Source: Cellvibrio sp.
Lineage (GTDB): Bacteria > Pseudomonadota > Gammaproteobacteria > Pseudomonadales > Cellvibrionaceae
NCBI GenBank assembly: GCA_021323495.1
Contig: JAJQJO010000146.1
Span: forward strand, 1 to 8,750
Direction: 5' to 3'
DNA length: 8,750 nt
Shown here: in pieces, positions 6,816-8,750 of the stretch
Layout of the letters: the number at the start of each line of letters is the position of its first letter
How positions within the stretch are numbered: position 1 is the stretch's first letter
Position numbers and translations under genes: made by a program
Notes under the pieces: generated by a model
What the model saw: only the letters and a program-made list of their open reading frames with translations
Databases searched by the model: none
What the model was told of the DNA's origin: nothing

Positions 6816-8219
6816 GTGTTGATCCATTATTGCACCGACCAAACAACCACGGCAGCTACGCTGCTTGAGAAGGCTATCTACCAGGCTCAAATTGCACAGT
6901 CTGGTCAGATGCAGAATGTCCTTATCCAATTCGACCATACGCAATATTATTCGCCCGACCAGCCGTTAATCGCGTTATTGGCGCTAATCCATATCAAGCT
7001 TGATGCTTGTGCGATTCCGGTGATGGAGGGCAGCATTTTTGTTTTCACACCTGAGCATCTGAGTGCGCTTCAGTCCATGCCTGATAGCTATCAAGCGATC
7101 AGGGATTATTGCCAGCTTCATTCACTGCCTTGGTTGTTCATGTCCGATCCATGGTGTCTCGCTCCTGTATACATACCTAAGCCTTGGGGGAAGGAAATCT
7201 GGTATACAGGCATCGAAGTTCGGGGTCAGGCCGGAGTGCAGGCTGAGGGAGGTAATATTCCCTTGCCATGGTTGTTAGAGCTGATGTCGACGCAAACTGG
7301 TTTAGTTGAAAAGCACCAGCCTATCCTGCTTAAGGTTCTCGACCCATTGGCAGATGAAGTTTATGGCGATCTTTATTTTGAACTGCATGAAGAAAAACAG
7401 GAAGTGTATGTTGTTACCCACGTTGACCCACAGGCATGGCCAAACGGTACGGGTGCGATTCAACTTGGCTTCGCCGCACAAAAACGTCAGCACTATCAGA
7501 CTACCGAGGAATTCAAAAGGGCATATCTTGCGGCGGTGAAGGAATATGAACTAGTCAGACGCTTGTTGGATAACAGGCTAGATGAAAAAAAGATTGCACA
7601 TGGAGTGTCACCCAGCCAGCCAGTAGCGGCATCAGAGTTGATATCCTGGATTAATGAGTTGTCGCAAGCTGATGAAAGTAAAGTATTAATTACAAAGGAA
7701 GCGGAGCTCCGGCGAGTCATGAATAGTTTTGTGGCGGATTATCCTTTAACGGTGGGGGATGTGGTGACTGTCCCCAGGTTGGTACCTCATGCTTTGCAGC
7801 ATGGTGTCAGGGTGATCGAATTCCAGACTCCGGTTTATGAACGTAAAATCCTGAGTTTTGCGCAAAAGGTATTGACTCAATCACATTGGGATACAGAAGA
7901 TGCCCTCCGCTTAGCTGACATGGATTTCGCCCGGCTTCAACCACCTGAGCGCTTGAACAATGATCCGCAAATGCTGATTGAGCGCATTGTCAATTTTGAA
8001 GATTTTGAGGTTCTGCGTATCCAGCTAAATGGAAATTATCTGCTAACCCGCAACGATTATTCGATCATCATGATAGTACAGGGCGCTTTAAGCCTGAGCG
8101 CCGCAGATAAAATAACCTTCTATGAGGCGGGACAGGCACTGCTGATTCCTGCCGCGAAGCTTAATTGGTCGGTCTCCAGTTCAGCACCCTGTATTTTTCT
8201 CGTGGCTTCGCCGCATTAA
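6816..8219 (+). CDS. Type I phosphomannose isomerase-like cupin protein
   Basis: A 467-residue protein whose central and C-terminal parts resemble type I mannose-6-phosphate isomerases; the true substrate is not known. Residues 1-115 are an extension I do not recognise. The isomerase-like region opens with PKPWGKEIWYTGIEVRG (121-137), then ILLKVLDPLAD. FELHEEKQEVYVVTH (188-202) stands where known enzymes have Q-x-H and a later glutamate: tentatively Glu189, His191 and Glu196. GDVVTVPRLVPHALQHGVRV (314-333) supplies a candidate fourth ligand, His325. Lysine- and glutamate-rich helices at about 230-300 and a second cupin-like half (about 395-465, with DYSIIMIVQGALSLSA and AGQALLIPA) complete it. 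GTG at 6816 is the only in-frame start before an upstream stop at 6798, with GGGA five bases before it. An element TGTTAAACT at 6777-6785 could be an extended -10 promoter. No neighbour suggests a sugar pathway. It could be a catalytically altered or regulatory relative. Confidence 0.75.
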   Translation: MLIHYCTDQTTTAATLLEKAIYQAQIAQSGQMQNVLIQFDHTQYYSPDQPLIALLALIHIKLDACAIPVMEGSIFVFTPEHLSALQSMPDSYQAIRDYCQLHSLPWLFMSDPWCLAPVYIPKPWGKEIWYTGIEVRGQAGVQAEGGNIPLPWLLELMSTQTGLVEKHQPILLKVLDPLADEVYGDLYFELHEEKQEVYVVTHVDPQAWPNGTGAIQLGFAAQKRQHYQTTEEFKRAYLAAVKEYELVRRLLDNRLDEKKIAHGVSPSQPVAASELISWINELSQADESKVLITKEAELRRVMNSFVADYPLTVGDVVTVPRLVPHALQHGVRVIEFQTPVYERKILSFAQKVLTQSHWDTEDALRLADMDFARLQPPERLNNDPQMLIERIVNFEDFEVLRIQLNGNYLLTRNDYSIIMIVQGALSLSAADKITFYEAGQALLIPAAKLNWSVSSSAPCIFLVASPH

Positions 8220-8257
8220 ATCGTCGCAGGTTGTAAATAGGTTTTGGAATAATTGGG

Positions 8258-8266
8258 TGCTAGAAT
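8258..8266 (+). promoter_or_regulatory. Probable extended -10 promoter of the small acidic gene
   Basis: TGCTAGAAT is a good extended -10 element (TGnTAnAAT), with a likely start near the GCGCCCC that follows. No well-spaced -35 hexamer is seen. The leader to the ATG would be about 28 bases. Confidence 0.5.
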
Positions 8267-8290
8267 GCGCCCCGTCTTGTATTGAGGTGC

Positions 8291-8295
8291 AGAGG
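8291..8295 (+). promoter_or_regulatory. Ribosome binding site of the small acidic gene
   Basis: AGAGG lies five bases before the ATG at 8301. It supports this start over later in-frame methionines. Confidence 0.65.
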
Positions 8296-8300
8296 TAAGC

Positions 8301-8567
8301 ATGTCGTCTTTTTATGAAATTATTGAGCTGTTGAATGGCGATGTGGCACTGGCGCGCGCTGACGATGAAAATAATGAACCTCTGGTGACAATTCGTTTTT
8401 CCCAGGAATCTTTGGCCTTTCTGGGTGAGGAAAAATTCCTTGTGGCTAAAGCAATGATTGAAGCAGGGATGGAAGCTGCAGGTGATATTGCTGATCAACA
8501 GGCGGAAGCTATGTCAGATGACGTGGTGGAAGATTTAAGTGATGCGGAAAAATTGATGCTGCATTAA
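8301..8567 (+). CDS. Small acidic conserved-type protein of unknown function
   Basis: An 88-residue protein that I associate with short hypothetical proteins of Pseudomonas and relatives, without a named function. About 21 Asp/Glu against five Lys/Arg make it strongly acidic. It begins SSFYEIIELLNGDVALARAD, which looks like a strand-turn-strand unit with a central NGD turn, followed by LVTIRFSQESLAFLGEEKF. A helix rich in Ala, Met and Glu (about 49-70) and a tail of acidic residues (SDDVVEDLSDAEK) follow. There is no signal peptide, membrane segment or cysteine, so it is probably cytosolic and soluble. It has its own likely promoter and ribosome binding site, 81 bases after the isomerase-like gene, and may be a single-gene unit. 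Coding status is supported by these signals and by the protein-like composition. What it does is not visible from sequence. Confidence 0.8.
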   Translation: MSSFYEIIELLNGDVALARADDENNEPLVTIRFSQESLAFLGEEKFLVAKAMIEAGMEAAGDIADQQAEAMSDDVVEDLSDAEKLMLH

Positions 8568-8654
8568 ATAATAAGTAATTTTTTAGTAATCCAGATAACT
8601 ATTCATTAAACTATTGATCCTGTAATACCAAATAGTGTTCGCCTCCTTGCCTTA

Positions 8655-8683
8655 CTTCAATATCCTGGGTCAATATATTGAAG
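8655..8683. repeat. Nine-base inverted repeat in AT-rich end region
   Basis: CTTCAATAT (8655-8663) and ATATTGAAG (8675-8683) are exact reverse complements around an 11-base centre. No T run follows on either strand, so a terminator is not supported. It could be an operator, or part of the end of a minus-strand gene. Confidence 0.35.
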
Positions 8684-8750
8684 CAATCCTGCGTTATATA
8701 ATTTAATTGTTTTTAAAAGCCTGTCTCGCGAACTCTCAGCAATAACCCTT

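Noticed and set aside
8181..8498. 105-codon minus-strand frame across the start of the small acidic gene
   Set aside because: It overlaps the end of the isomerase-like gene and most of the acidic gene antisense. The + strand gene has promoter, ribosome binding site and family-like composition, while this frame has none.
1..8750. CRISPR array, insertion sequence, tRNA or rRNA gene
   Set aside because: No spaced direct repeats, transposase motifs, terminal inverted repeats or RNA-gene signatures were seen on either strand.

Overview
The window reads as ordinary chromosomal DNA from a gammaproteobacterium. GC content is moderate, and the maeA, fadB and fadA products look, from memory, close to their E. 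coli counterparts. The mix of genes and the moderate GC would suit a Cellvibrio-like marine or soil relative of Pseudomonas. That placement is an inference from style, not a proven assignment. All well-supported genes lie on the + strand.

Layout. Positions 1-1641 hold an NAD-type malic enzyme (maeA) whose first 20-odd codons lie outside the window. A 549-bp stretch without a convincing gene follows (1642-2190); it holds two short palindromes and a doubtful mini-ORF behind a perfect Shine-Dalgarno core. Next come an MmcQ/YjbR-family protein (2191-2553) and an XRE-family regulator with a C-terminal cupin domain (about 2611-3192). The fatty-acid beta-oxidation operon fadB-fadA (3316-5463, 5476-6654) has a likely extended -10 promoter in front and ends at a textbook 15-bp-stem terminator (6695-6729). 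After it lie a 467-residue protein resembling type I phosphomannose isomerase (6816-8219) and a small, very acidic protein of unknown function (8301-8567) with its own likely extended -10 promoter. The last 183 bases are AT-rich and may hold the 3' end of a minus-strand gene, but this is weak.

How the genes fit together. FadB and FadA form the alpha2-beta2 trifunctional complex that turns acyl-CoA into acetyl-CoA. The malic enzyme converts malate to pyruvate plus CO2 with NAD reduction, so it can supply pyruvate during growth on acetyl-CoA-yielding substrates. Its closeness to fadBA is therefore metabolically sensible, though the two are separate transcription units. The XRE-cupin regulator just upstream of fadBA is a candidate controller of that operon by position only. 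The phosphomannose-isomerase-like gene and the small acidic gene have no visible link to fatty acid metabolism.

I did not find a convincing novel multi-gene system. The points most worth a second look are the cupin regulator whose metal-site histidine is replaced, the isomerase-like protein with an unusual N-terminal extension and altered metal site, and the unexplained content of the 549-bp gap.
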